23,432 bases of DNA from JAICJR01 sp036491015 (GTDB lineage Bacteria; Actinomycetota; Thermoleophilia; Solirubrobacterales; Thermoleophilaceae), in the NCBI GenBank assembly GCA_036491015.1, contig DASXCV010000240.1, forward strand, positions 1 to 23,432, in the 5' to 3' direction. Shown here in pieces: positions 6,595 to 12,797 of the stretch. Position 1 is the first letter of the stretch. Each line of letters begins with the position of its first letter. Below the pieces are notes generated by a model. The model was not told the origin of the DNA. It saw only the letters and a list, made by a program, of their open reading frames with translations, and did no database searches. The translations under genes and the position numbers were made by a program.

Positions 6595-7425
6595 GTGAGC
6601 AAGGGACCCAGCTTCGATGTGTCCGGGTGCGGCGTGGCCGTGACCGGAGGGGCGAGCGGGCTCGGCCTGGCATACGGCGAGGCCCTGGCGGCCGGCGGCG
6701 CACGGGTGACCCTGATCGACCGCGACGCCGACGGCGTGGCGGCGCAGGCGGAGCGGCTGCGCGGGGACGGGTTCGACGTGCGCGCGGCGGTGGCGGACGT
6801 GACCTACCACGCCACGCTCGATCAAGTGATCGACGAGGCGGCGGGGGAGTACGGGGGCCTGGACGTCGTGTTCGCCAACGCGGGGATCGACCCCGGCGTC
6901 GGCTTCCTCGGCGCCTGGGCCGGCGACTCGCGCCCGCGGGTGGAGGAGGGCGCGCTCGAGCGCTACGAGGACGAGCGCTGGAACCGGGTGATCGACATCA
7001 ACCTGAACGGCGTGTTCGCGACGGCGCGCGCGGCCGCGCGCCACATGCGTCCGCGCGGGTCAGGCCGGATCATCGTCACCACGTCGATGGCGGCCACCAA
7101 CGTCGAGCCCGCGATCGGCCACGCCTACGCGACGGCCAAGGCGGGCGCACGCCACCTGGTGCATGGCCTCGCGCTCGAGCTCGCGGCCTACGGCATCACG
7201 GTCAACGCGATCGCGCCCGGCTTCTTCATCACCAACATCGGCGGCGGCCACGCGCACGCACCGGAGGTGCAGGAGGCGATGGCGAAGGACATCCCGATGC
7301 ACCGCGTGGGCTGGCCGGAGGACATCAAGGGGCTCGCGCTCTTCCTCGCTTCGCCGGCGTCCGACTACATCACCGGCCAGGAGATCCTGATCGACGGTGG
7401 CTGGAGCCTCGGCCGCGCCGACTGA
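6595..7425 (+). CDS. Short-chain dehydrogenase/reductase (mycofactocin-type-like SDR)
   Basis: This 276-residue SDR starts at GTG 6595, with AGAGGAG about nine bases upstream. The motifs are TGGASGLG near the N terminus, Asp after LI (VTLIDRD, favouring NAD), FANAGIDPG in place of NNAG, TTSMAA with the catalytic Ser, and YATAKAG with Tyr and Lys. PGFFITNIGGG and GQEILIDGGWSLG close the fold. An insertion after the NAG motif (about residues 101-125, rich in Gly, Arg and Glu) makes it longer than the first SDR of the window and resembles actinobacterial SDRs that keep NAD tightly bound. It is divergent from the tetR operon and behind the dyad operators, so it is the likely regulated target. Substrate unknown. 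Confidence 0.92.
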   Translation: MSKGPSFDVSGCGVAVTGGASGLGLAYGEALAAGGARVTLIDRDADGVAAQAERLRGDGFDVRAAVADVTYHATLDQVIDEAAGEYGGLDVVFANAGIDPGVGFLGAWAGDSRPRVEEGALERYEDERWNRVIDINLNGVFATARAAARHMRPRGSGRIIVTTSMAATNVEPAIGHAYATAKAGARHLVHGLALELAAYGITVNAIAPGFFITNIGGGHAHAPEVQEAMAKDIPMHRVGWPEDIKGLALFLASPASDYITGQEILIDGGWSLGRAD

Positions 7426-7435
7426 CCGGACCAGG

Positions 7436-7876
7436 TCAGCCAGCTTCCAGCACCTGCTTGAGCCGTCGCAGGTCGGCCTCGTTCGCGCGGCGCATAGCGC
7501 GGGCCATGATGGGCGCCGAGACCTTGGCGAAGCCCGATGGTTCGCCGCGGTTGCGCAGAGTCATTCTGGTGTCGCCGGAAGCGGCGTCGGCCCACGTGTA
7601 GGTCGTCTCCATGGGGAACGGCCCCTCGGCGGTGCTCATCATTAGGCGGCGGCCCGAGTCGAGCTCGCGGATCTCATACGTATAGGCCAGCGTCCGGCCG
7701 AGGAACCGCGCTGAGAAGCGGACGCGCGACCCGACCCCCGCCGGCGGGGTCGTCTCCCATTCGACCGACTTGATGTTCTTGTACCAGGCGGTCGCGTTCG
7801 TGGGATCGCCGGCGAACGCGGCCACCTCCTCACGCGGGCGGCGGATCTCGATCTCGGTCACAACGTCGACGGGCAT
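7436..7876 (-). CDS. SRPBCC (START/Bet v1-like) family protein
   Basis: This 146-residue protein shows the polyketide cyclase/dehydrase-like SRPBCC pattern. It opens with VDVVTEIEIRRPREEVAAFA, followed by the usual helix DPTNATAWYKNI. A run of antiparallel strands follows (VGSRVRFSARFLGRTLAYTYEI, GRRLMMSTAEGPFPMETTYTW, DTRMTLRNRGEPSG), and a long C-terminal helix ends the protein. The fold binds hydrophobic small molecules; no enzymatic residues can be named. The start is ATG at 7876-7874, because a TAGCGT -10-like box lies eight bases upstream and there is no ribosome binding site. An in-frame extension of 17 residues upstream is less likely. The stop is 10 bp from the stop of the convergent dehydrogenase. 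Confidence 0.85.
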   Translation of the reverse strand: MPVDVVTEIEIRRPREEVAAFAGDPTNATAWYKNIKSVEWETTPPAGVGSRVRFSARFLGRTLAYTYEIRELDSGRRLMMSTAEGPFPMETTYTWADAASGDTRMTLRNRGEPSGFAKVSAPIMARAMRRANEADLRRLKQVLEAG

Positions 7877-7884
7877 GTCCCAAG

Positions 7885-7890
7885 ACGCTA
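7885..7890 (-). promoter_or_regulatory. Putative -10 box TAGCGT of the SRPBCC gene
   Basis: TAGCGT (minus strand, 7890-7885) matches TANNNT and lies eight bases before the ATG. No ribosome binding site intervenes, consistent with a leaderless transcript. Confidence 0.4.
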
Positions 7891-7952
7891 CCGCCCTTGA
7901 CGTAGAGCGTCTGGCACACTGGATCATCCGATCAGCAACTTATGGAGGCCCC

Positions 7953-8162
7953 ATGAGTAGCGTCGACGCGAGCAGCGAAACCGCGGCCGGAAGTCCGCCC
8001 GTGAAGGCCGGCGAGATGCGGCTCGAGGTCGTGGTGCTCCCGCGGGCCGCGTCGATGTCGTACACCGAGAGCTGCAGGCCCGGCTCGTTCGCCGCCTTCA
8101 GCGATCCGGACGGCAACGGTTGGCTCTTCCAGGAAATCAAGGCGCGGCTTCCCGGTCGCTGA
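7953..8162 (+). pseudogene. VOC-family remnant with an internal in-frame deletion
   Basis: The ORF has 69 codons, an ATG and a GGAGG site (TATGGAGGCCCCATG). Its start (GEMRLEVVVLPR) looks like the first strand of a glyoxalase-type VOC protein, which normally continues with a DVDRAKAFY-like helix. Its end (SFAAFSDPDGNGWLFQEI, then LPGR) is the very C terminus of the same family. The middle, about 70-100 residues and including most metal ligands, is missing, and the join falls around residues 30-45. The simplest reading is a single in-frame deletion in a full-length gene, leaving a translatable stub that ends 14 bases before the flavoprotein start. A genuine small protein cannot be excluded. 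TTGACG at 7897-7902 could be its -35 box. Confidence 0.6.
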
Positions 8163-8176
8163 GAGGAGCCGCGGGG

Positions 8177-9547
8177 ATGAACTCGGACTACGACGTGATC
8201 GTGCTCGGCGGCGGCTCGCCGGGCGAGCACTGCGCCGGCGCCTTGGCCGAGGGTGGCCTGCGCGTGGCGATCGTCGAGCGCGAGCTGGTGGGAGGGGAGT
8301 GCTCGTACTGGGCGTGCATCCCGTCGAAGACGCTGCTGCGGCCGGGCGAGGCGGTACACGCGGCGCGCAATGCGGCGGCGAGCGCCGAGGTGGATGTCGA
8401 CGCCGTGTTCGCCTGGCGCGACTTCATGGTCTCGGACTACTCCGACGCGGGTCAGGAGAGCTGGCTCGCGGACAACGGCATCGACCTGTTGCGCGGCAGC
8501 GGCCGGCTTGCCGGCCCGGGTGTGGTGGAGGTCGACGGCGTTCGCCACACCGCCGACCATGTGGTGCTCGCGAACGGCGCCGATCCGGTGGTGCCGCCGG
8601 TCCCCGGCCTGCGGGAGCTCGAGGGGGTCTGGACCAGCCGCGAGGCCACGTCCATGAAGGCCGTGCCCCGCAGGCTGCTGATCCTGGGTGGCGGGCCGGT
8701 CGGCGTGGAGATGGCGCAGGTGGTCCGCAGGCTTGGCGGCGAGTCCGTGGTGATCGACATGGGCGACCACCTGCTCGGGCGGGAGCCCGCGCCGCTGGGC
8801 GAGGCGCTCGGCGAGGCTTTGCGGCGCGAGGGCGTCGAGCTCGCCATGTCCGCGAACGCCACGGCGGCACGGCGCGACGGCGAGGACTACGTGCTCGAGT
8901 TCGACGACGGGCGGGAGCTGAGGGGCGATCGCCTGCTCGTCGCCACCGGCCGGCGCCCCCGGGTGGCCGGCATCGGCCTCGAAAGCGTGGGCGTCGAGCC
9001 GGATTCGCACGGAGTCCCGGTCGACGCCCACCTGCGCGCGGCGGAGAAGCTGTGGGCGATCGGTGACGTGAACGGGCTGTGGCCGCTGACGCACGTGGGC
9101 AAGTACCAGGGCGAGGTGGTGGCCGCGAACATCCTCGGGGAGTCGCGGAAGGCCAACTACGAGGCCGTTCCGCGGGTGGTCTACACGGACCCGCAAGCCG
9201 CGGCGGTGGGTGCGGGCGCCGGCCGCTTCAGCGCCATGGTCCCGATCGCGGAGGTGGCGAAGACCGCGACCTATACACGCGCGTACGCGGACGAGAACGG
9301 CTTCCTCACTCTGCTGAGCGACGGCGAGCGCCTGACCGGGGCGTACGCGCTCGGCCCCGACGCCGGCGAGTGGCTGCAGCAGGCCACCCTGGCGATCCGC
9401 GCACACATCCCTCTCCAGGTCCTCTCCGACACGATCCAGCCGTTTCCGACGTTCTCGGAGATCTACGTCGCGGCGCTGCATGCGCTGCGCCGGGAGATAG
9501 CGGCGGCGCCCAAGCCGGTCGGCGCCGGACCGCCGATGGCGAACTGA
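8177..9547 (+). CDS. FAD-dependent pyridine nucleotide-disulfide oxidoreductase (Lpd/MerA-like)
   Basis: This 456-residue flavoprotein starts at ATG 8177 after GAGAGGAG. The FAD-binding VIVLGGGSPGEHCA is at about 7-20. The redox-active disulfide Cys42-x4-Cys47 (GGECSYWACIPSK) follows, the NAD(P)-binding LILGGGPVGVEMAQ lies at about 175, and the second FAD motif (LWAIGDVNG) is near 295. The C-terminal dimerisation domain ends with PFPTFSEIYVAAL. In dihydrolipoamide dehydrogenase and mercuric reductase relatives this segment reads HPTxxE and supplies the acid/base His of the partner subunit; here Phe replaces His. The disulfide is intact, so electron transfer is expected, but the natural substrate probably differs from dihydrolipoamide. 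It lies upstream of a peroxiredoxin-like gene, suggesting a redox module. Confidence 0.9.
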   Translation: MNSDYDVIVLGGGSPGEHCAGALAEGGLRVAIVERELVGGECSYWACIPSKTLLRPGEAVHAARNAAASAEVDVDAVFAWRDFMVSDYSDAGQESWLADNGIDLLRGSGRLAGPGVVEVDGVRHTADHVVLANGADPVVPPVPGLRELEGVWTSREATSMKAVPRRLLILGGGPVGVEMAQVVRRLGGESVVIDMGDHLLGREPAPLGEALGEALRREGVELAMSANATAARRDGEDYVLEFDDGRELRGDRLLVATGRRPRVAGIGLESVGVEPDSHGVPVDAHLRAAEKLWAIGDVNGLWPLTHVGKYQGEVVAANILGESRKANYEAVPRVVYTDPQAAAVGAGAGRFSAMVPIAEVAKTATYTRAYADENGFLTLLSDGERLTGAYALGPDAGEWLQQATLAIRAHIPLQVLSDTIQPFPTFSEIYVAALHALRREIAAAPKPVGAGPPMAN

Positions 9548-9560
9548 CGGAGGGGAGACG

Positions 9561-9608
9561 ATGGAGACCGCAACGGGCCCCGCGCCCACCCACTTCTTTT
9601 ACGGCTAG
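9561..9608 (+). CDS. 15-codon ORF between flavoprotein and peroxiredoxin genes
   Basis: ATG 9561 is preceded by a strong GGAGGGGAG site and encodes METATGPAPTHFFYG before TAG. It begins 14 bases after the flavoprotein stop and ends 21 bases before the next ATG. It may be a leader peptide that keeps ribosomes moving through the operon, a peptide in its own right, or the 5' stub of a lost gene. The peptide ends in aromatic residues plus Gly. Nothing in the sequence decides between these. Confidence 0.3.
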   Translation: METATGPAPTHFFYG

Positions 9609-9629
9609 CCCAAGGAGGGTCAACAAACG

Positions 9630-10235
9630 ATGCGCTCCGACATCGCACCCGGCGGCACGTTGCCGGACTACGAGCTACCGGACCACGAGAGCGTGCCGCG
9701 CAAGCTCAGCGAGCTGCAAGGCGACGATCCCCTGATCCTCACGCTCGCGCGCGGCCACTACTGCCCGAAGGAGCACCAGCAGCACCTCGAGCTCGCCGCG
9801 CACTATCCGAAGATCGCGGTGTCCTACACGCGGGTGGTCACGATCGCGACGGACGAGCATCACACGCTGCAGGAGTTCCGCAACTCGGTTGGCGCCCAAT
9901 GGCCGTTTCTCTCGGACCCGGGGCGCATCGTCCAGCAGGATCTCGAGATCCAGGAGTACACGGACCCCGACAACAACCCGATGATCCCGTACACGCTCGT
10001 GCTGAAGCCCGGGCTCGTGGTCCACAAGGTCTACAACGGCTACTGGTTCTGGGGGCGGCCGTCGTTCTACGACCTGTGGAGCGACCTACGTGAGGTGACC
10101 AGCCAGATCCGCCCCGACTGGGATCTCAGCGCGCCAGGGCTGCGCGAGGCCTGGGACGCGGGTGACCACTCGTTCTTCCACGGCTGGGACAGGCGGGCGC
10201 CGGCGCCTCAGAGCGGCGGGTCGACGTCGTCGTAG
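9630..10235 (+). CDS. Peroxiredoxin-like (AhpC/TSA-type redoxin) protein
   Basis: This 201-residue thioredoxin-fold protein has AAGGAGGG at 9612-9619. The N terminus (IAPGGTLPDYELPDHESVPRKLSEL) is the usual redoxin opening, and Cys45 in RGHYCPKEHQQ sits at the peroxidatic position, although the classical PxxxTxxC motif is replaced. The middle has the strand-helix IATDEHHTLQEFRNSVGAQWPFLSDP, typical of AhpC/TSA proteins, and PYTLVLKPGLVVHKVYNGYW as the central sheet. No resolving Cys is visible, so a 1-Cys mechanism or an external reductant is implied. The flavin disulfide oxidoreductase upstream is a candidate partner. The last residues (APQSGGSTSS) are read from DNA that on the other strand carries an old gene remnant, so the tail may be a late extension. 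Confidence 0.85.
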   Translation: MRSDIAPGGTLPDYELPDHESVPRKLSELQGDDPLILTLARGHYCPKEHQQHLELAAHYPKIAVSYTRVVTIATDEHHTLQEFRNSVGAQWPFLSDPGRIVQQDLEIQEYTDPDNNPMIPYTLVLKPGLVVHKVYNGYWFWGRPSFYDLWSDLREVTSQIRPDWDLSAPGLREAWDAGDHSFFHGWDRRAPAPQSGGSTSS

Positions 10236-10356
10236 ATGCGGGCCGCGGCGAGCTCGCCGCTCTCACCCCGAACGTATACGGCCACTCCCGCTGCAATTGC
10301 TCAAGGCCGGCGCTGAGAACAGCTCGGGAACCCGCGGCATTCTCGAAGCGTTCCAT
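10208..10356 (-). pseudogene. NTF2/SnoaL-like C-terminal remnant with a frameshift
   Basis: On the minus strand, from the ATG at 10356, one frame gives ERFENAAGSRAVLSAGLEQL and then REWPYTFGV. About 30 codons in, that frame becomes Arg/Ser/Pro-rich, while another frame gives GESGELAAARIYDDVDPPL and a TGA at 10210-10208. ARIYDDVDPP is a typical C-terminal ending of NTF2/SnoaL-like proteins. Adding one base to the GGGG run at the junction (near 10265) would join the halves as FG-GESGEL. The N-terminal half of such a protein is absent. It follows the VOC gene on the same strand, and its end overlaps the 3' end of the peroxiredoxin gene by 28 bp. A sequencing error in the G run is the main alternative for the frameshift. 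Confidence 0.5.
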
Positions 10357-10383
10357 ATCGCCGCCGCGGCGGCTGTGGCGCGC

Positions 10384-10803
10384 TTACCCGCCGTGCAGCG
10401 ACGGCGCGAACGAGATGCCGATCACGGCCCCCTCGGTCGACTGGAGCCGCGCGACGGTCTGTCCCCAAGGCTCCGTCTTGGCGTCGTGGAGCAGCTCGTA
10501 TCCCTCGCCGCGGAGCTCCTCGGCCGCCGCCTGCACGGCCGCCTCGTCCTCCACCTCGAACTCGATGCTGATCTGCGGGATCGGCCGCTCCGCCGGCCAG
10601 TCCGGGCTGCCAAAGCAGGCCTGCGCCGCCTCCGTGAGTGGCCAGAGGCCGAAGTGCTTGGTCCCGTCCACCTTCTCGCTGTGCAGGTACTCCTCGTCCT
10701 CGCCGGCGGTCAGCGGGAGCCCGAGCGCATCGACGTAGAGCTTGCGGCTCTCCGCCGGATCGGGAGCGATGACGGCCACGCTGGTGACGAACTCGACGTT
10801 CAC
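10384..10803 (-). CDS. VOC (glyoxalase-like) superfamily protein
   Basis: This 139-residue, single-module VOC protein starts at GTG 10803-10801, with AAGGAGAG upstream (CTCTCCTT at 10810-10817). It opens with VEFVTSVAVIAPDPAESRKLYVDALGL-like sequence, the standard first unit, has an acidic stretch at 38-45, and ends in VIGISFAPSLHGG. A central IPQISIEFEVEDEAAVQAAA forms the second beta-alpha unit. Length is normal for glyoxalase/dioxygenase-like members that dimerise to build the metal site. The KHFGLWPL and SIEFEV stretches hold possible ligands. The remnant downstream suggests a formerly larger gene set. Substrate unknown. Confidence 0.87.
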   Translation of the reverse strand: MNVEFVTSVAVIAPDPAESRKLYVDALGLPLTAGEDEEYLHSEKVDGTKHFGLWPLTEAAQACFGSPDWPAERPIPQISIEFEVEDEAAVQAAAEELRGEGYELLHDAKTEPWGQTVARLQSTEGAVIGISFAPSLHGG

Positions 10804-10917
10804 GATGTCTCTCCTTGTCCGGGGGCGGCACAGGCACCCTGCTCGGACGCCCGCACCGTCAGGAGTACCCAGGTGCGTCATACCGAACGCGGCTCAGACG
10901 GGTTCGGGCGGGCGGGG

Positions 10918-10923
10918 TAGACT
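10918..10923 (+). promoter_or_regulatory. Putative -10 box TAGACT for the LPG-synthase-like gene cluster
   Basis: TAGACT matches TANNNT, with CAGACG (10895-10900) 17 bases upstream in the -35 position. It would give a leader of about 70 nt before the 21-codon ORF at 10999. It lies in the divergent gap between the VOC gene and the membrane-protein gene. Confidence 0.35.
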
Positions 10924-10998
10924 CGGTCGAAGTCGTCCGCCTCTGGGTTCTGCCGTCTCCTTGATCCTCCGGCGCGCGTGTCTCTTGAGGAGGCCGTA

Positions 10999-11064
10999 GT
11001 GAAGGAGGCAGTGATCGGTCGTTCCGAACCGCCCCGCCCGTCTGCGTCGAGCCCACACTGGTGA
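10999..11064 (+). CDS. 21-codon ORF translationally coupled to the next gene
   Basis: GTG 10999 follows a good GAGGAGG site (10987-10993) and encodes MKEAVIGRSEPPRPSASSPH plus Trp, ending in a TGA whose TG is also part of the next GTG start (GTGA, 11061-11064). The membrane-protein gene has no convincing ribosome binding site of its own, so this short frame would deliver ribosomes to it. It may be a leader peptide or merely a coupling device. Alternatively the downstream gene is read from an unseen site. Confidence 0.4.
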   Translation: MKEAVIGRSEPPRPSASSPHW

Positions 11065-12008
11065 GTCGGCACTGGCGCGCGCCGACGACCGTGGCCGTCT
11101 CGCTCGCCGCGGCGGCGCTGCTGATCGTCTTGCTCATCGGCCGAGGCCACGAGTTCGCCGCGGCTGCCGCAAGCGCCACGCCCGGGGTGCTCGCCATCGC
11201 GGTGCTTGGACAGGTGGTCGCGCTGGTGGCGCGCAGCGAGGCCTGGCACCTCTCGGTCACGGCCGCGGGCGGAACGGTCGAGCGCCGGGCGCTGTACCGC
11301 GCCTCGAGCATGCAGGTCGTGGGCAGCGTGCTGAGCGGACAGCTCGGCGTTGCCGCGCGAATCGCCGCATTGCGGCGCTCGTCCGCGACGTGCTGTCCGC
11401 GCGCGAGCACGCTTGTGGCCGCCGAGTTCCCGATTCTCGCGGTCGAGGGAACGCTTGCGGGCCTGGCGTCGTTCACCTTGATCGGGCCGCTCGGGCTGCC
11501 GTGGTGGGCGCCGCTGATCGGCGTCGCTTCCGTGGCCGCCGCCAGCGCGGGGCTGCGGCGGTTGGCCCTTCGCACCGGTCACGCGCTTTGGAAAGGACTC
11601 GCGGTGCTTCGCAGCCGGCGCGGCGGGGCCCGGATGGTCGCGTTGGTGCTGCTGGCGGTGTTCGCCCAGATCGGGCGGAACTGGCTGCTTCTCCACGCCG
11701 TCGGCGTCAATGCCTCCTTCCTCGATGCGATCGCCGTGCTGATCGCCGTCGTCACCCTCAGCCAGCTGCCGGTGGGGCCGAGCCTCGGCGCGGCGGCCGC
11801 GGTCCTGATCCTCGGGAGAAACGGCGTGGCGGCAGCAGCGGCTGCCGGGGTCTTGATGACGGCGACGGGCACGGTCGGCGGCCTCTGCTTTGCGGGCTGG
11901 GCAGGGGTCGATCGCGGCTGGGACGGCGTTCGCGGGCGATTGCGACGTGTCCGCGCGGCGGGGGCTCCGGTGGTCGCACCGCTCCCCGCGCTGGAGGCTG
12001 ATCAGTGA
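11061..12008 (+). CDS. Lysylphosphatidylglycerol-synthase-type (UPF0104-like) membrane protein
   Basis: This 315-residue integral membrane protein has about seven or eight hydrophobic segments. Examples are VAVSLAAAALLIVLLIG near the start, PGVLAIAVLGQVVALVA, ALVLLAVFAQIGRNWLLLHAVG and DAIAVLIAVVTLSQLPVGPS near residue 240. The order of segments and the QLPVGPSLGAAAAV stretch resemble the flippase-type domain of MprF and its stand-alone homologues. No C-terminal aminoacyl-transferase domain is present, so it would move rather than synthesise a lipid. GTG 11061 overlaps the stop of a 21-codon ORF, and the TGA overlaps another GTG at 12005, giving a chain of coupled frames. The cargo lipid is unknown. 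Confidence 0.75.
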   Translation: MSRHWRAPTTVAVSLAAAALLIVLLIGRGHEFAAAAASATPGVLAIAVLGQVVALVARSEAWHLSVTAAGGTVERRALYRASSMQVVGSVLSGQLGVAARIAALRRSSATCCPRASTLVAAEFPILAVEGTLAGLASFTLIGPLGLPWWAPLIGVASVAAASAGLRRLALRTGHALWKGLAVLRSRRGGARMVALVLLAVFAQIGRNWLLLHAVGVNASFLDAIAVLIAVVTLSQLPVGPSLGAAAAVLILGRNGVAAAAAAGVLMTATGTVGGLCFAGWAGVDRGWDGVRGRLRRVRAAGAPVVAPLPALEADQ

Positions 12009-12160
12009 CGCGGAAGCGCGAGCAGTCCGACCAGACACCCCGCCCAGACGAGAAGGGCGTGATGGGAAACCAACGCTCAAACGCGAGCCGCAAGAGCTTT
12101 CTGCGCGAACTGAAGCGAGCCGCGCGCGGCCGGCTGGACAAGCGAAGCCCGTCGCAATAG
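12005..12160 (+). CDS. 51-residue basic ORF coupled to the membrane protein gene
   Basis: The GTG at 12005 overlaps the preceding TGA (GTGA). The product is hydrophilic and strongly basic (start VTRKREQSDQTPRP, middle SRKSFLRELKRAARGRL). ATG 12062 could be an internal start. There is no recognisable domain. Coupling to the upstream gene and the absence of stops for 51 codons support it modestly; in this GC-rich DNA that is not conclusive. Confidence 0.4.
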   Translation: MTRKREQSDQTPRPDEKGVMGNQRSNASRKSFLRELKRAARGRLDKRSPSQ

Positions 12161-12184
12161 CCGAGCTGAGACGTCCGACCCTGC

Positions 12185-12190
12185 TAGGGT
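12185..12190 (+). promoter_or_regulatory. Putative extended -10 (TGC-TAGGGT) of the cold-shock gene
   Basis: TGCTAGGGT combines a TGN extension with a TANNNT hexamer. It would start transcription near 12197 and leave a leader of about 98 nt. A related minus-strand GCTAGGGTCA box precedes the beta-helix gene. Confidence 0.4.
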
Positions 12191-12201
12191 CGGCTCATTG
12201 G

Positions 12202-12220
12202 GCCGGCGGCCATCGCCGGC
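12202..12220 (+). promoter_or_regulatory. Hairpin in the cold-shock mRNA leader
   Basis: GCCGGCG (12202-12208) and CGCCGGC (12214-12220) form a perfect 7-bp stem with loop GCCAT, within a few bases of the predicted transcript start. Cold-shock leaders often carry temperature-sensitive structure. The GC-rich stem at the 5' end could instead protect the RNA. Confidence 0.4.
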
Positions 12221-12294
12221 ACGTGGTGCAGGCGCTCGTAGGTCTTTGCTCAACAGCATCCTCCGCGTACGCGGCACATACATCGGAGGAACAC

Positions 12295-12498
12295 ATGGCC
12301 ACAGGAACCGTGAAATGGTTCAGCGACGACAAGGGCTTCGGCTTCGTCACCCCTGACGAGCCCGGCAAGGACCTGTTCGTCCATCACAGCGGCATCACGG
12401 GCGAGGGCTACCGGTCGCTCACCGAGGGGGCGAAGGTCTCCTACGACGCCGAGGACGGCGACAAGGGCCCCAAGGCCGTCAACGTACAGCCGCTCTAG
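12295..12498 (+). CDS. Cold-shock protein (CspA family)
   Basis: This 67-residue, single cold-shock domain has the usual length. TGTVKWFSDDKGFGFVTPDE carries RNP1 (KGFGFV), and DLFVHHSGI carries RNP2 (LFVHH). The ending VSYDAEDGDKGPKAVNVQPL closes the barrel. The protein binds single-stranded RNA/DNA and acts as an RNA chaperone in the cytoplasm. GGAGGA lies five bases before ATG 12295. The leader of about 100 nt with a GC-rich hairpin and the extended -10 box suggest post-transcriptional control as in other csp genes. A small charged protein follows after 11 bp, probably on the same message. Confidence 0.97.
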   Translation: MATGTVKWFSDDKGFGFVTPDEPGKDLFVHHSGITGEGYRSLTEGAKVSYDAEDGDKGPKAVNVQPL

Positions 12499-12509
12499 GG
12501 CCGGCGCCT

Positions 12510-12701
12510 ATGTCAGGCAGTAAACAGAGGACCACGACCTCGAAGCGCGTCCGCGAAGCCAGGCTCCGCGAGCGGCGACTCGAGAAGCAGGCCAAGAAAG
12601 ACGCGCGCAAGCTGGCGCGCGCACACGATCTGGATGCCCTGACGGACCCGGCTGATCCGTCTCCCGAAGACGCCGGTGACGCCGCTAGCGAGGCCGACTA
12701 G
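12510..12701 (+). CDS. Small charged protein downstream of csp
   Basis: This 63-residue ORF has a basic, helix-prone first half (SKRVREARLRERRLEKQAKK) and an acidic, disordered end (DPADPSPEDAGDAASEAD). The basic part could contact RNA or DNA. The ATG lies 11 bp after the csp stop; no strong ribosome binding site is visible, and translation may depend on the upstream gene. The composition is coherent and unlike random frame shadow. I know no characterised relative; charged small ORFs near csp are seen in related actinobacteria. Confidence 0.6.
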   Translation: MSGSKQRTTTSKRVREARLRERRLEKQAKKDARKLARAHDLDALTDPADPSPEDAGDAASEAD

Positions 12702-12744
12702 CGGACGCGGCCGGACCGTCGGGCGTACCGCATCCCGGATGGAT

Positions 12745-12788
12745 TAAGCTGGGGGAAGTCGAGGCCGTCTACAGGGCCCTTAAAGGGC
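12745..12788 (+). promoter_or_regulatory. Putative desaturase promoter: -10 TAAGCT and a 13-bp dyad
   Basis: TAAGCT (12745-12750) is the same hexamer found before the nitroreductase and before the gene at 18968. It is followed at 12776-12788 by the perfect palindrome GCCCTT-A-AAGGGC, which would lie in the leader, ten bases before GTG 12798. The dyad is a candidate operator. Confidence 0.35.
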
Positions 12789-12797
12789 GCGGTCGGC

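Noticed and set aside
7940..9589. 549-codon minus-strand frame over the flavoprotein gene
   Set aside because: It mirrors the flavoprotein codons exactly, has no domain-like segments and is rich in Arg, Val, His and Ala, the usual shadow composition.
10878..12080. 400-codon minus-strand frame opposite the LPG-synthase-like gene
   Set aside because: The plus-strand product has clear membrane helices; the minus product is polar low-complexity sequence.
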